A stretch of 64,000 bases of DNA, taken from NCBI GenBank assembly GCA_964016985.1, contig OZ024830.1:77434763-77498762 (forward strand), written 5' to 3'. Below the pieces are notes generated by a model, which saw only the letters and a list, made by a program, of their open reading frames with translations, did no database searches and had not been told where the DNA came from. Below, one piece after another: positions 42,256 through 52,357 of the stretch (position 1 is the stretch's first letter; each line of letters begins with the position of its first letter). The stretch comes from Anodontia alba (Eukaryota > Mollusca > Bivalvia > Lucinida > Lucinidae). The position numbers and the translations under genes were made by a program.

Positions 42256-42667
42256 CAGGGTGGCCACGCACTCTGGAAAACAGGGAAAATGGTGAAAAAC
42301 AATTCCCTGCAGAGAAAAATCAGGGAATTTGAAATTTTGCTGAAAATCAGGGAAAAATCAGGGAATTTCAAAAAATCTTATCTTTGTAAGGTCAAAACAT
42401 TCAAATTTTATAGCTGTTCAGATGTGGCTACTGGTGGTTTCTTTCTGCCATATGCTTAAAATACCTGCAGATCTAATCTTACTTAAAGGTGGAGTACTTG
42501 TTAGGTGGAGTACTTGTTTGCTGTATATTCTGGCAGCATTTGAATCAGTATATGACTTCCAAAAGTAGGGGCCATTGCGATAATATTAAGGTTTTTAATC
42601 AGGGAAAATCAAATCAAATCAGGGAAAAATCAGGGAATTTGATAGCTAAAAATGTGTGGCCACCCTG
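42256..42667. mobile_element. hAT-like MITE (CAGGGTGGCCAC ends)
   Basis: Ends CAGGGTGGCCACGCA and TGTGTGGCCACCCTG. Interior repeats of AATCAGGGAAAAATCAGGG. CAGGG termini suit hAT elements. TTCTT lies on both outer sides, but an 8 bp target duplication is not clear. Confidence 0.65.
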
Positions 42668-43002
42668 TTCTTGTTAACAGTTTCAAATAGCAAGGAGACA
42701 TTCTGTTTGCAAAGGTTCTCTCCCTTTGCAAAATGGTAACAGTATATTTCAGGTGTATCCATTCTCCTTGATGCTGAAATTGATGTTTGAAGTGTACATA
42801 TTTGTGTCAGTTTCAAAAATGCGTCTAGTACATGTAATAAAATGAAGCTGAATTTTGTTTTCTGTTCATGGTGTCCATAATCAAACACTTTGTTTTGCAT
42901 TATCCCAATATATTTGGACAGACATAGCCAGCAAACACATATTAGAATACAAATTGGTATTCAATTTACAATTCAGATTAGAACTCACATTATAACTCCT
43001 GT

Positions 43003-43193
43003 TTAACCCTTGTCATGCTGAATAAATTAAGATGTCAAGCCAGATTACTTGATCCAGGTTTTTGATATAAATTCACATACTGAATAACAAACAGTGCAGA
43101 TCTAGATCAGTTGGCTTCTTCAGAAGCCAACTGATCTGGACCTACACTGTTTCAAAGGCAGGGTAAATCTGGGTTCAGCAGGACAAGGGTTAA
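43003..43193 (+). mobile_element. MITE-A copy, shortened
   Basis: TTAA at 43003-43006 and 43190-43193. The CCCACTTCTAATTTTCAG segment is missing from the left arm. Confidence 0.84.
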
Positions 43194-43434
43194 TGTAGAG
43201 TATTTGGCACAAAACTTTTTTATGCTATCACAATAGGAATGAACTGATTTCTGGTATAGCAAATGCTTTGCATTCAGTCTTCACATGACTGAAATATTGA
43301 TGAAAGGGCTGGTAAACCTTAAAAATTTAAAAAGGAGTGAAAGTTTTCAGGACTATTCCTGATTTCAGGATATTGGGACTTGTTGTGCTTGTATAAGGTA
43401 TAGGCAAATTTGGCATGTCCTGATTTTGAAACCT

Positions 43435-43627
43435 GGGCCCAGTTGTTCAAAGCTAACAACATCGTTAGTTAACGATTCGTTAAAATTTACATCAAGTGAT
43501 ACGCAAATATGCTGAAATTTTTTGCTGAAAAAATGTGAGTAGCTTTAAAAGCTACTCACATTTTTTCAGCAAAAAATACAGAATATTGTATATTGAATCC
43601 ACTTAAACTGTTAACGAAATGACCCAG
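43435..43627. mobile_element. MITE-J copy, right end truncated
   Basis: GGGCCCAGTTGTTCAAAGC left end and hairpin TGTGAGTAGCTTT / AAAGCTACTCACA present. It stops after GTTAACGAAATGACCC, 47 bp upstream of the next exon. Confidence 0.83.
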
Positions 43628-43674
43628 ATCTTGTAAGGTACTTTTACATTTGACTGGTTTGTTTTACCGTACAG

Positions 43675-43784
43675 AGCCCGAGGATGAGGATGTGGAGAGG
43701 GCCAGAGAGATTTTACTAGAACCAGCAAAAGAAGAGATGGAAAAGGGAGAGCACCAGGACCTCTTCTTCTTTATTGGTGCAGAT
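43675..43784 (+). CDS. NXN: Nucleoredoxin-like, fourth exon in window
   Basis: Acceptor GTACAG, donor GTAAGT. Phase 1 entry completes Glu, then 36 codons: an acidic start (PEDEDVERAREILLEP), a charged helix, and LFFFIGAD. This is the beginning of the C-terminal thioredoxin-like domain of nucleoredoxin, which lacks a CxxC. Exits in phase 0. Confidence 0.88.
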
Positions 43785-43854
43785 GTAAGTTAATTGATGT
43801 TCATTTGGGTAGCCCTAGATTATTGGGTATCCAGATAAATATTTTCCTTAGTTA

Positions 43855-44110
43855 TTCATGAAATGCATTTCTAATGACTACCACAACATATACAATTCCA
43901 CCCCTTTATAACACATTTCATTATAACACAGTTTTGGATATAACAATGTTCAAAGATGGATCCCATAAATGGTCATTTTGCAATATAATCTATACATTTT
44001 TGTTTGGATATAACACGGTTGTATAACTAACACAGTTTATGCTATGGACCCCAACAATAGTGTTATAAAGAGGTTGTGGTGTACATGGATTTTCATGGAA
44101 AAACAAGAGC
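43855..44110. mobile_element. MITE-N inserted in a MITE-B arm
   Basis: MITE-N spans about 43893-44088, with ends CCACCCCTTTATAACACATT and GTGTTATAAAGAGGTTGTGG. Flanks GCATTTCTAATGACTACCAC and GGATTTTCATGGAAAAACA belong to one MITE-B right arm. Confidence 0.68.
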
Positions 44111-44384
44111 TTTAGAATCTTTTCTGTTCTTCCTCAAGGACAAACACAGACACAAACACACTCTTTTGAGATAACATTTTTGGTTGTGAAAAGCAAAAAT
44201 TGTCTTTTGAATATGAGTACTTTTATCTTGACCCATCTGGTCTTCCATAGAAACAGTGTTACATATAAGCGTGGGAATTTCTTGCATTTGATGATTGATG
44301 TTTACTTAGCACACCTGTAAAATATGGATTTCATCTGATTAAAACTGACTTAGTTATTCATTGTTGAATTATACATATTTATGC

Positions 44385-44530
44385 CAGCCCTGGCGGCTCA
44401 GTCTGACAGGTGATCAGGAGGTTGTGGGTTCGACCCCTGCCAAGCTGGCAACATTCTTTTGTGGAGGTTGATCATGAAATATTTTCTACGGTCATTCTCT
44501 TCCTTTTGCTGATTCAAGAAGGGCAGTTGC
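44385..44530 (+). mobile_element. SINE-1 5' part
   Basis: Head CCCTGGCGGCTCAGT, B box GTGGGTTCGACCCC, body to GATTCAAGAAGGGCAGTTGC. The tail is missing, replaced by unrelated DNA. Confidence 0.8.
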
Positions 44531-44689
44531 TAAAAATGAAGACAAAGTGAAGAAAGTCCTGAAAATCTTATTTGCCCTGCCTTAAAATTTACTCCCAAAT
44601 GTGAGCGGGCAAGTGGAATTTTACATCCCTGTGAGCCATAAAACCGCAACACACAAAAAAAATACACACTTATATATAGTGGCTATATT

Positions 44690-44975
44690 TCAATGCTATA
44701 ATGAAGCAAGAGGAAAAGCTAGAAATTGAGGCTTACATTAAAGCCTGGGTTGCTTTGCACATATCTACAAAGTCAAATTGTAGTCTTTCTTACAACAAGA
44801 AAAGGTTATTCAGCTTGAGCACCCTCCTTATTGGCCTAAGTCTTTATGACTTTTCTATTTTCATGGCTAAAGAAAATGCTTGCAAGTAAAAACTATGCCA
44901 GTAGAAGTGCCCTTGATTCTGCAATGTTTCAGTGTCTCAATAGTATATTAAAGGGACACTACTTTCGTGAAGAGT
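44690..44975 (+). pseudogene. mariner transposase relic
   Basis: Frame-broken C-terminal segment: VIQLEHPPYWP in one frame, then LKKMLASKNYASRSALDSAM and FQCL in another. It aligns with the relic at 218-412 (HPAYSP, LKKML, SA-x-x-QCL). At least two frameshifts. It sits between two SINE-1 pieces. Confidence 0.62.
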
Positions 44976-45172
44976 TGATAATGAAATATTTTCCACGGTC
45001 ATTCTCTCCCTTCCGCTGATTCAAGAAGGGCAATTGTCAGTTTCTGGCGAAAGAATGTGCACAATACTGGTTAACCGCTCAGAGGACTAAGCCTGTCCAG
45101 TAAAAATGTGGTTAGGTACACTGACCCCTATTGGGTTGACTGGGCCATAAAACCTCAGCGCAAACAAACAGT
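44976..45172 (+). mobile_element. SINE-1 3' part
   Basis: TTGATAATGAAATATTTTCC to CAGCGCAAACAAACAG, including GGTTGACTGGGCCATAAAAC. With 44385-44530 it brackets the mariner relic and overlaps it in SINE coordinates, so it may be a separate 5'-truncated copy. Confidence 0.78.
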
Positions 45173-45235
45173 ATGACATAAATGCTTTGAAAAGAACATA
45201 AAAAATACACACAAAAAAACTCATCATCATCATTG

Positions 45236-45436
45236 TTTTAGTTTTTACCACTCTTAGATAATTCAGCAGACAACAAATTGAAAATATTTTTTTCTTATTT
45301 TGCCCAGAAAACAGGATTTGATGTCTCCAATGGAGACAATTTGCATGAAATGTCTTATCCTGTTTTCTGAGAAAAATAAGAAAAATATTTTCAATATGTC
45401 GTCTGCTGAAAATTTTACTCAGAATGCTAAGCATTA
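45236..45436 (+). mobile_element. MITE-E copy next to last exon
   Basis: TTTTTACCACTCTTAGATAA left, GTCGTCTGCTGAAAATTTTA right, TTAA at 45433-45436. It ends 23 bp before the last nucleoredoxin exon, so it probably overlaps the branch-point region. Confidence 0.82.
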
Positions 45437-45459
45437 AGCATATATTGTTCTGTTTTCAG

Positions 45460-45648
45460 GAGGACATTTGTGATCCTGTGAGAGATTTTGCAAGTCTTGG
45501 TGATCAGACGCCTTTATTAGCAATATTGGACTTTCCCGAACAAAAAGTTTATATTAATGAGGATAAAGACATTACAACGGAGGTTGTTAGAAAATTTGTT
45601 AAAGGATATTTAGATGGAAGCTGGCCCTCCAGGCCCTGTAGACCATGA
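45460..45648 (+). CDS. NXN: Nucleoredoxin-like, terminal exon
   Basis: Acceptor TGTTTTCAG. 62 codons and TGA: EDICDPVRDFASLGDQTPLL, AILDFPEQKVYI, then a helix and GYLDGSWPSRPCRP. DxPxxKVY and a short tail after xFVxxYLxG are the usual end of the C-terminal thioredoxin fold. From the CPPC Cys to here the five exons give 228 residues, close to the corresponding part of vertebrate nucleoredoxin (about 435 residues in full). Confidence 0.88.
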   Translation, partial: EDICDPVRDFASLGDQTPLLAILDFPEQKVYINEDKDITTEVVRKFVKGYLDGSWPSRPCRP

Positions 45649-45835
45649 TTTTAGTAATATTCTGACAGTGAAACTGTTGTGTGTAAACTGATATTAAAGA
45701 TGACCAGATAGATACACTTTGAGATTTTGCCACTAGTTTTCAAAGGGAGACATCTTTTGCAGACAATAATTTTATTTTCTAGTACAGTTGACTTTAAGTC
45801 AAACACTAAATCAAAAAACTGCTGAAGTCAAACAA

Positions 45836-45841
45836 AATAAA
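45836..45841 (+). promoter_or_regulatory. Candidate poly(A) signal, nucleoredoxin
   Basis: AATAAA 188 bp after the stop codon, with a T-rich stretch at 45869-45885. First good signal downstream. 45842-46147 shows nothing else recognisable. Confidence 0.5.
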
Positions 45842-46147
45842 GTGCAATATTGGTTTAGATTGCTACATGTTTCTTACATTTTTTAAAACTCCTTATATCT
45901 CACTTCTGTTATCTCAAACCAAAAAATTTGGTCCCTTGGAGTTTGAGATAATGAGAGTTGACTGTATTTAAGTTCTTTGAAAGTGAAGTGCTATATTTCT
46001 CCACAAAAAAAAATTGTTCTAGAATGTTTTTATAGAATACAAAAAAATATGCCCCAAGTTTTTAGTAGAGATATGTTAAAACTGTGGAGTAGCTCTAGAT
46101 AAGAAGAGTATTCAGCATTATACCTTTCTGGAGGACAGAGAATTAAA

Positions 46148-46485
46148 TTGATTTGAGGTTTTACAGACCAGTCAACCCATTAGGGTCATGGTAAGCCAGT
46201 CTGTTTACCTATCCACACTTTTACTGGGTAGGCTTAGTCCTCTAAGCGGTTAACCAGTACCTGCGCACATTCCATCGCCAGAAGCTGACAACTGCTCTTC
46301 TTGAATCAGTGATATGGGAGAGAATAATATTCTGGCAACATTCTTTCATGGAAATTGATCATGAAATATTCAATATTTCACGATCAATCTCCTTGAAAGA
46401 ATGTTGCCAGATCCGGCAGAGATTAAACCCGCAACTTTCTGATCACCAGTCGGACTCGCATCTGACTGAGCCACTGAGGCCGGTG
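46148..46485 (-). mobile_element. SINE-1 reverse copy with internal palindrome
   Basis: Tail left (TGAGGTTTTACAGACCAGTC). Head right, with CTGATCACCAGTCGGACTC and CTGACTGAGCCACTGAGGCC. A ~39 bp body segment is present as both orientations at 46331-46411 (CTGGCAACATTCTTTCATGG / CTTGAAAGAATGTTGCCAG). Confidence 0.8.
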
Positions 46486-46714
46486 GAGGACAGAGAAAAA
46501 ATATTGATACTCATTGGTTAACAAAAAGCTCCTCTATATGGACCGGTGTTGTTGTTCTGGTATGTTTGTGCTTCCATCAATTCATCATTTATACTTTTTC
46601 TGAATGTTTTGCCCAACATTTTTATTAGGTAATATGAACTGACTTGGTCAGTATTTTAACTCCTACCTACGCATTTTCAGAAGCAGTTTGTATGGACCAT
46701 GTTATTTACGTACT

Positions 46715-47075
46715 TACCTAAGTATTGGGACAGACAGACCCGAGCAAACAGTGTAGACCCAGATCAGGCCCCAAGGTTATAAAACTTTTTTCATGCTCAA
46801 ATCAGCTGAGCATGAAATTTTCTCTGTCTCTGCTGATAAATATAAAAATGCTAACAATAGTTGGCATTTTCATATTAATTAGCAGAGAAAATTTCATGCT
46901 CAGCAATGTGTAGCAAGAAAGAATTTGCAATTGTTAGTGATTTTAGATTTATTAGCAGGACAAATTTCATGCTAAGCTGAGTTGAGCATGAACAATTTTT
47001 TTATAACCTCAGGGCAAGATGATGCATAAAGCAGCATCTGATCTATGTCATCCAGTAGTATGCTTCATTACAATG
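46715..47075. mobile_element. MITE-G split by MITE-I
   Basis: GTATTGGGACAGACAGACCC and GTGTAGACCCAGATCAG at left; AAGCAGCATCTGATCTATG at right. The hairpin is broken open at its stem by the MITE-I insertion. Confidence 0.74.
46765..47003. mobile_element. MITE-I, single copy
   Basis: Ends CAGGCCCCAAGGTTATAAAA and TTATAACCTCAGGGC. Subterminal TCATGCTCAAATCAGCTGAG and AGTTGAGCATGA. Inner arms AATGCTAAC / GTTGGCATT. The same element seeds the satellite at 50345-51510. Confidence 0.8.
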
Positions 47076-47122
47076 TACTTTCATATAACCCAATATTTTT
47101 TTTTTTTTTGTCTTGCAGTATT

Positions 47123-47334
47123 TTAACCCTTGCCTTGCTGAATAAATTAAGATGTCACGTCCACTTCTAATTTCCAGCCAATTAGATTACTTGATCCCAG
47201 TTTTTGATAGAAATTCACATATTTAATGACAAACAGTGCAGATCCAGATCAGTTGGCTTCTTCAGAAGCCAACTGATCTGGATCTACACTGTTTGCTAAA
47301 ACAGGGCATGTCGTGTTCAGCAAGAGAAGGGTAA
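47123..47334 (+). mobile_element. MITE-A copy, AGAGAAGG subfamily
   Basis: Left TTAA at 47123-47126. Right end TCAGCAAGAGAAGGGTAA, where the TTAA is mutated. Hairpin perfect. Confidence 0.83.
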
Positions 47335-47519
47335 AAGTGTGTCTGAAAGTTTTACACTGGCATTTTACCTGGTCACCGAAATATCTGCGATTTTCGCATA
47401 TTTCGTTGTAAATGTTACAATATTCTTCTAAAAAAAACCCTGATCATGTGATGTCTTGTCATCGGGTTGTCAGTAAATAATTTCTGACATTTAAAATCAT
47501 TAGATAATATACCATATTT

Positions 47520-47680
47520 TATCCTAAGTGTCGGGACAAAGAGGCCAGAGGAAACGGTGTAGGCCCAGATAAAATACAGATTGGGGTATCTGCAATTTGT
47601 CGGCAGTTTTCAGACACATGAACTGGTAGTAAATGAACATTTTCAAATTTTAGGACAATTTATGTTGTCCCAATTTCATA
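47520..47680. mobile_element. MITE-G copy, decayed
   Basis: CCTAAGTGTCGGGACAAAGA, CGGTGTAGGCCCAGATAA, TTTTCAGACACATGAACTGG, TTTTAGGACAATTTATG. Confidence 0.6.
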
Positions 47681-47732
47681 GCTACAAATAAGGTTTTTGT
47701 TGTTGTTTTTTTTAACCAAAAAATACTGATAC

Positions 47733-47835
47733 ATATTTTTATTTCTCCACAAAAATATATGTTGTGGGGTACTCATTAGTAGCACCTTGGAGAGGCACTT
47801 CTAATGAATACCAGCATGTGTTTTCATGGAGAAAT
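47733..47835. mobile_element. MITE-B palindrome
   Basis: ATTTCTCCACAAAAATATAT / GTGTTTTCATGGAGAAATAA. Centre AGTAGCACCTTGGAGAGGCACTT is imperfect. 47836-48049 is featureless. Confidence 0.75.
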
Positions 47836-48049
47836 AAGTATCTGGAGCTACACCCAAAATTTAAGGGTAAATATGGAAATCTGACAGTCTGATCCTAGTC
47901 TAACTATCAAAAAATTCTCTCTGTACCTTTTCAGTTTGATAAAATTCAAACACTGACACTTGATATGACAAATACCAGACATGGATTGCTGGATTGTGAT
48001 ATTTAAAAAAAAAATGTCAGAGTAGTGTTGTGTTATAAAAGGGCTTGAA

Positions 48050-48222
48050 TTTTCAAGGGAACTGCTAACATTTGGTAGATTTTTTTTGCCGTTTTACTTA
48101 TAATGACTTCCTGTGTGCTTTCCTGCTCACAGACCCCTTCTGAAAAGGTGTCTGCCCCAAAAGGAAAGAATTTGCTCCCATGTTTTACTTTTAGAACAGG
48201 CACCTTTTCAGAAAGAAAGGAA
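48050..48222. mobile_element. MITE-F copy, partial
   Basis: TCACAGACCCCTTCTGAAAA, AAAAGGAAAGAATTTGCTCC, TTTTAGAACAGGCACCTTTT. Left end missing. Confidence 0.62.
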
Positions 48223-48224
48223 AA

Positions 48225-48444
48225 TTAACCCTTAATATGCCAAGAAAAACTACATCTGAAAATGTCATCTGTTTATGTCGTATGCTGCATCTTCTTGCAA
48301 AATTTTCAAACATACTTTTTGCATATAGGCAAACAGTATGGACCCAGATCAGACTGCTCTAGGAGCAACAAAAACTTTAGAAGTACGTAACTGGCAGAAG
48401 ACAAAGCAGATGACAATTGTTGTGTTTGGCATCTTAAGGGTTAA
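48225..48444 (+). mobile_element. MITE-D copy, hairpin half deleted
   Basis: TTAA at both ends. TGTCATCTGTTTATGTCGTA and GACAAAGCAGATGACAATTG arms. Only the left hairpin arm AGTATGGACCCAGATCAG remains. Confidence 0.76.
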
Positions 48445-48485
48445 TTTTCTGATATTGCATCTCACACATTTAGGCTATAAATAAA

Positions 48486-49076
48486 TACAGTCTAACCCCA
48501 ATATCTTGAACACCGATGGCTTGTTTACAAACTAATTAAAACTTGTTTTTGAGTCCCTACAAAATACTTTGGATAGCTCCAGAAAACGCCCCCGTCATCT
48601 AGTAGATAAGAGAGCTAACTCTTAATCCATCAGGTTTCTCACAGCTGTGGTTCGAGCCTCACTTGGGTCATATGTGGGAAAGCCAAGTTCTGCTTACGGA
48701 TGGTCGGGTGTTTTTTCCCCGGGTTATCCGGTTTTTGCCCACCTTTGATGAACAATCGGCTCGATATAAATGAAATATTCTTGAAAGGGCCGTAAAACCC
48801 AAATCAAAAAAAAAAAAAAAAAAAAATATCTAAGGAAATTTTATTTTATCAAGAAATTGTTTGTTGTGTGTATTCATTAGAATTGCCTCATTGAGCAAAT
48901 TCTAATGAGTACACTCAACATACCATTTTGTATAGAAGATCGAAGAGACTTCCCTAAATTATCGCCATTTGCTTCTGACCTGGTACAATAATTATACCTC
49001 AGTGGCTCCAACTACCCATGTCTCAAACATGTTTCCATGGTCACAAAGATGTTTGAGCCATTGAAGTTCAACTGTA
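48486..49076. mobile_element. MITE-P copy split by SINE-2
   Basis: TACAGTCTAACCCCAATAT left, CATTGAAGTTCAACTGTA right. The interior matches 12025-12343, interrupted at about 48582-48827. A MITE-B-like arm pair lies at 48855-48930 (ATTCATTAGAATTGCCTC / AAATTCTAATGAGTACAC). Confidence 0.72.
48582..48827 (+). mobile_element. SINE-2 copy
   Basis: tRNA-like head CGTCATCTAGTAGATAAGAG with B box GTGGTTCGAGCC. Body GTTATCCGGTTTTTGCCCAC. Tail CTCGATATAAATGAAATATT, CTTGAAAGGGCCGTAAAACC, poly-A. Confidence 0.75.
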
Positions 49077-49127
49077 TAGTAATTTCTCTATCAGCCTAGA
49101 GGGGAGCTGCATCCTTAGAAAACATAC

Positions 49128-49471
49128 AGAGAACCCTCTATACTAACACTCTATACAACAACAAAAATCCTTATAATGACAATTTGACTGTCACCAAACT
49201 TCGATTAAGAGGTAACAGTTAGTCACAAATTATGCCAGAATATTTTAATAAATAGTTTAAAGAAACATATGATTTGAATATTTGTTAGAATTGCCTCAGT
49301 GAGGCAATTCTAACAAATATTCAAAACATATGTTCTATGAGGCAATAAGAACAAAACAAGACCTTACTTACATATTAATCTGCTCATTAAGTATTCTGTA
49401 CAACAGCAAATTCACTTTAATGGCAACGTCTTTGGAAACAAATACTGTCGTTGTAACGAGGGTTCACTGTA
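49128..49471. mobile_element. MITE with B-type palindrome inside
   Basis: Outer ends GAGAACCCTCTATACTAACA and GTTGTAACGAGGGTTCACTG are inverted repeats. At 49256-49346, AACATATGATTTGAATATTT with GTTAGAATTGCCTC pairs with GAGGCAATTCTAACAAATAT. 49472-49864 has only a weak duplicated TTTCTGATAGCCAAG. Confidence 0.7.
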
Positions 49472-49869
49472 CCTTAGCAAAGATGCAGACCTGATCAGTC
49501 TGATAACAATCTTTGCTGGACACATTTCTGATAGCCAAGGGCACATTTCTGATAGCCAAGAATGCAGTGTCTTCAACAAAGACTGATCAGACTGTGCAGC
49601 TGTGCAGACTGATTTGAGTTTTGTTTTAGGCGCATATGTAAGAAGGTACATTTTCTCATGTTTCAGCACAGGATAGGGTTAAAAATTGAAATAGAACAGT
49701 TCATGTCAGTATTTTTGGATGATGAGATCTTTTGATTGAGAAAAGTTTTTTGTCTTTGTTTCATAGAAATACATGTATTAAGAGTAACTGTTGCACAATA
49801 AAATTGTCAAATAAAGAATGTTGATAAGTATTATAAGACTGCTTTGTTGTATTTTGTCATCTGGTCAAG

Positions 49870-49893
49870 ATGATGATGATGATGATGATGATT
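49870..49893 (+). repeat. (GAT)n microsatellite
   Basis: Eight GAT units. Confidence 0.95.
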
Positions 49894-49921
49894 TGATGTT
49901 TTACATTTCTTTCAACATTAT

Positions 49922-50165
49922 TTAACCTTTACCACTCTGTGCTAACTCAGCAGACATCAAATTGGCAATATTGTTCTTATTTTTCCCAGAAAACAGGATT
50001 TGACATTTCATGCAAATTTCTCCAATTTCCCAGAAAACAGAATTTGACATTTCTTGCAAATTGTCCCTATTAGGGACAATTTGCATGTAATGTCAAATCC
50101 TGTTTTCTGGGAAAAATAAGAAAAATATTGTCAATTTGTTGTCTGCTGAATCCCCACAGCCCCTT
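49922..50165 (+). mobile_element. MITE-E copy with duplicated left arm
   Basis: TTAACCTTTACCACTCTG left, GTTGTCTGCTGAATCC right. TTTCCCAGAAAACAG and TTTGACATTT occur twice in the left arm (49982, 50026), so three half-palindromes are present. Confidence 0.8.
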
Positions 50166-50184
50166 CCCCCGAGAGTGGAAAAGG

Positions 50185-50344
50185 TTCATTGAGACAATGG
50201 AAGGATGATAATGAAAGGCTCTGTGCAATGAAGGGCCGTACAGTCATGAGCAGAATTCCACTTCCAGCGGGTTTCAAGCCTAGGGCCCAGTGATCCAAAG
50301 CCAGAAGCACTAATTAATCCCTAGGCCGACCAGATGCTTCACCA
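50185..50344 (-). mobile_element. SINE-2 reverse copy, source of satellite spacer
   Basis: On the minus strand the tRNA-like head is GGTCGGCCTAGGGATTAATT, B box GGCTTGAAACCC, body CTCATGACTGTACGG and CTTCATTGCACAGAGCCT. It matches 53290-53475. The head abuts the first satellite unit. Confidence 0.74.
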
Positions 50345-51510
50345 GGCCCCGAGGTTATAAAACTTGTTTCATGCTCAACTCAGCTGAGCATGAAATTTTT
50401 TCTGCTAATAAATATGAAAATGCCAACAATCCCGGTGATCCAAAGCCAGAAGCACTAATTAATCCCTTGGCCGACCAGATGCTTCACCAGGCCCCGAGGT
50501 TATAAAACTTGTTTCATGCTCAACTCAGCTGAGCATGAAATTTTTTCTGCTAATAAATATGAAAATGCCAACAATCCCGTTGATCCAAAGCCAGAAGCAC
50601 TAATTAATCCCTTGGCCGACCAGACGCTTCACCATGCCCCGAGGTTATAAAACTTGTTTCATGCTCAACTCAGCTGAGCATGAAATGTTTTTTGCTAATA
50701 AATATGAAAATGCCAACAATCCCGGTGATCCAAAGCCAGAAGCACTAATTAATCCCTTGGCCAACCAGATGCTTCACCAGGCCTCCAGGTTATAAAACTT
50801 GTTTCATGCTCAACTCAGCTGAGCATGAAATTTTTTCTGCTAATAAATATGAAAATGCCAACAATCCCGGTGATCCAAAGCCAGAAGCACTAATTAATCC
50901 CTTGGCCGACCAGACGCTTCACCAGGCCCCGAGGTTATAAAACTTGTTTCATGCTCAACTCAGCTGAGCATGAAATGTTTTTTGCTAATAAATATGAAAA
51001 TGCCAACAATCCTGGTGATCCAAAGCCAGAAGCACTAATTAATCCCTTGGCCGACCAGATGCTTCACCAGGCCTCCAGGTTATAAAACTTGTTTCATGCT
51101 CAACTCAGCTGAGCATGAAATTTTTTCTGCTAATAAATATGAAAATGCCAACAATCCCGGTGATCCAAAGCCAGAAGCACTAATTAATCCCTTGGCCGAC
51201 CAGACGCTTCACCAGGCCCCGAGGTTATAAAACTTGTTTCATGCTCAACTCAGCTGAGCATGAAATTTTTTCTGCTAATAAATATGAAAATGCCAACAAT
51301 CCCGTTGATCCAAAGCCAGAAGCACTAATTAATCCCTGGGCTGACCAGATGCTTCACCAGGCCCCAAGGTTATAAAACTTGTTTCATGCTCAACTCAGCT
51401 GAGCATGAAATTTTTTCTGCTAATAAATATGAAAATGCCAACTGAGCATGAAATTTTTTCTGCTAATAAATATGAAAATGCCAACTTTGGTTGGCATTTT
51501 CATATTTATT
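50345..51510 (+). repeat. 145 bp satellite, eight units
   Basis: The junction GAGGTTATAAAAC (or a variant) recurs at 50351, 50496, 50641, 50786, 50931, 51076, 51221 and 51366: a period of exactly 145 bp. Each full unit is about 85-90 bp of MITE-I left arm, ending at the palindrome apex (AATGCCAAC), plus about 55-60 bp of SINE-2 head (GTGATCCAAAGCCAGAAGCA...). Units 3/4 and 5/6 form a 290 bp dimer (ATGTTTTTTGC with GGCCTCCAGG). The last unit is truncated and contains a ~48 bp internal duplication. Confidence 0.93.
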
Positions 51511-51654
51511 AGCAGGGAAAATTTCATGCTCAACTATGTTTAGCAAAAAAGAAGTTTGCTATTGTTAGTTATTTGAGATTCATTGGCAGGACGACTTTCA
51601 TGCTCAGGTGAGTTGAGCATGAAAAAATGGTTTATTTATAACCTCGGGGCCTGG
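51366..51654. mobile_element. MITE-I whose left half was amplified
   Basis: CAGGCCCCAAGGTTATAAA opens unit 8. The apex is GCCAACTTTGGTTGGC, and the right half runs to TTTATAACCTCGGGGCCTG. Only this last copy has both halves. Confidence 0.82.
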
Positions 51655-51834
51655 TCAAGTTGAGAGTAACAAGAAACAGCTATTCTGACAGTCAGTGAAA
51701 ACATGCCACTAACAAAATCTTCAAAATTTTATTTTGGGTATGACAGTTAATTTCAGTTATATTTCTTTTCACATCCTCAGAATAAAGCAACATAAAAAAT
51801 TGGAAGTCAGTCACTAGTATACAATGCCTGTCAT

Positions 51835-52130
51835 TTGTTTGTTTGTTTGTTTGTGTTGAGGTTTTAAGGCCCAGTCAACCCAATGGGGTCATGTCGAACG
51901 CAGTCAGTTTACCTAACCACACGTTTACTGGGCAGGCTTAGTCCTCTAAGCGGTTAACCAGTATTGTGCACATTCTTTCCCCAGAAACTGACAACTGCCC
52001 TTCTTGAATCAGCAGAAGGGAGAGAATGACTGTAGAAAATATTTCATGATCAATCTCCACGAAAGAATGTTGCCGACATCGACGGGGGTTGAACCCGTGA
52101 CCTCCTGGTCTCCAGTCGGATGGGCCTATC
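51835..52130 (-). mobile_element. SINE-1 copy, reverse
   Basis: A (TTTG)n tail at the left leads into TTGAGGTTTTAAGGCCCAGT. B box in GGGGTTGAACCCGTGACC, head GGTCTCCAGTCGGATGGGCC. 52131-52357 is featureless. Confidence 0.84.
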
Positions 52131-52357
52131 ATTTGCATCTTAACAGGTTCTGCATCTATGCTGCATGCTATACACAATATGCTGAATTATGAACTGGACT
52201 GTGGAATGTTCCATTCCTCTTATAACCCCCATATCGATTCCTGTCTGGTCTAATATTGGGTCTGACAGCTCGCTGGGATATGGCATGCCCAACCTAGTTC
52301 CAAAGATGTTCAACTACCTAGAAATATCTTAGAGATGTGCTGTCTGAATTATAATGG

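Noticed and set aside
50351..51510. CRISPR-like array because of regular repeat spacing
   Set aside because: Units are 145 bp and near identical throughout, with no unique spacers, in animal DNA. It is a satellite.
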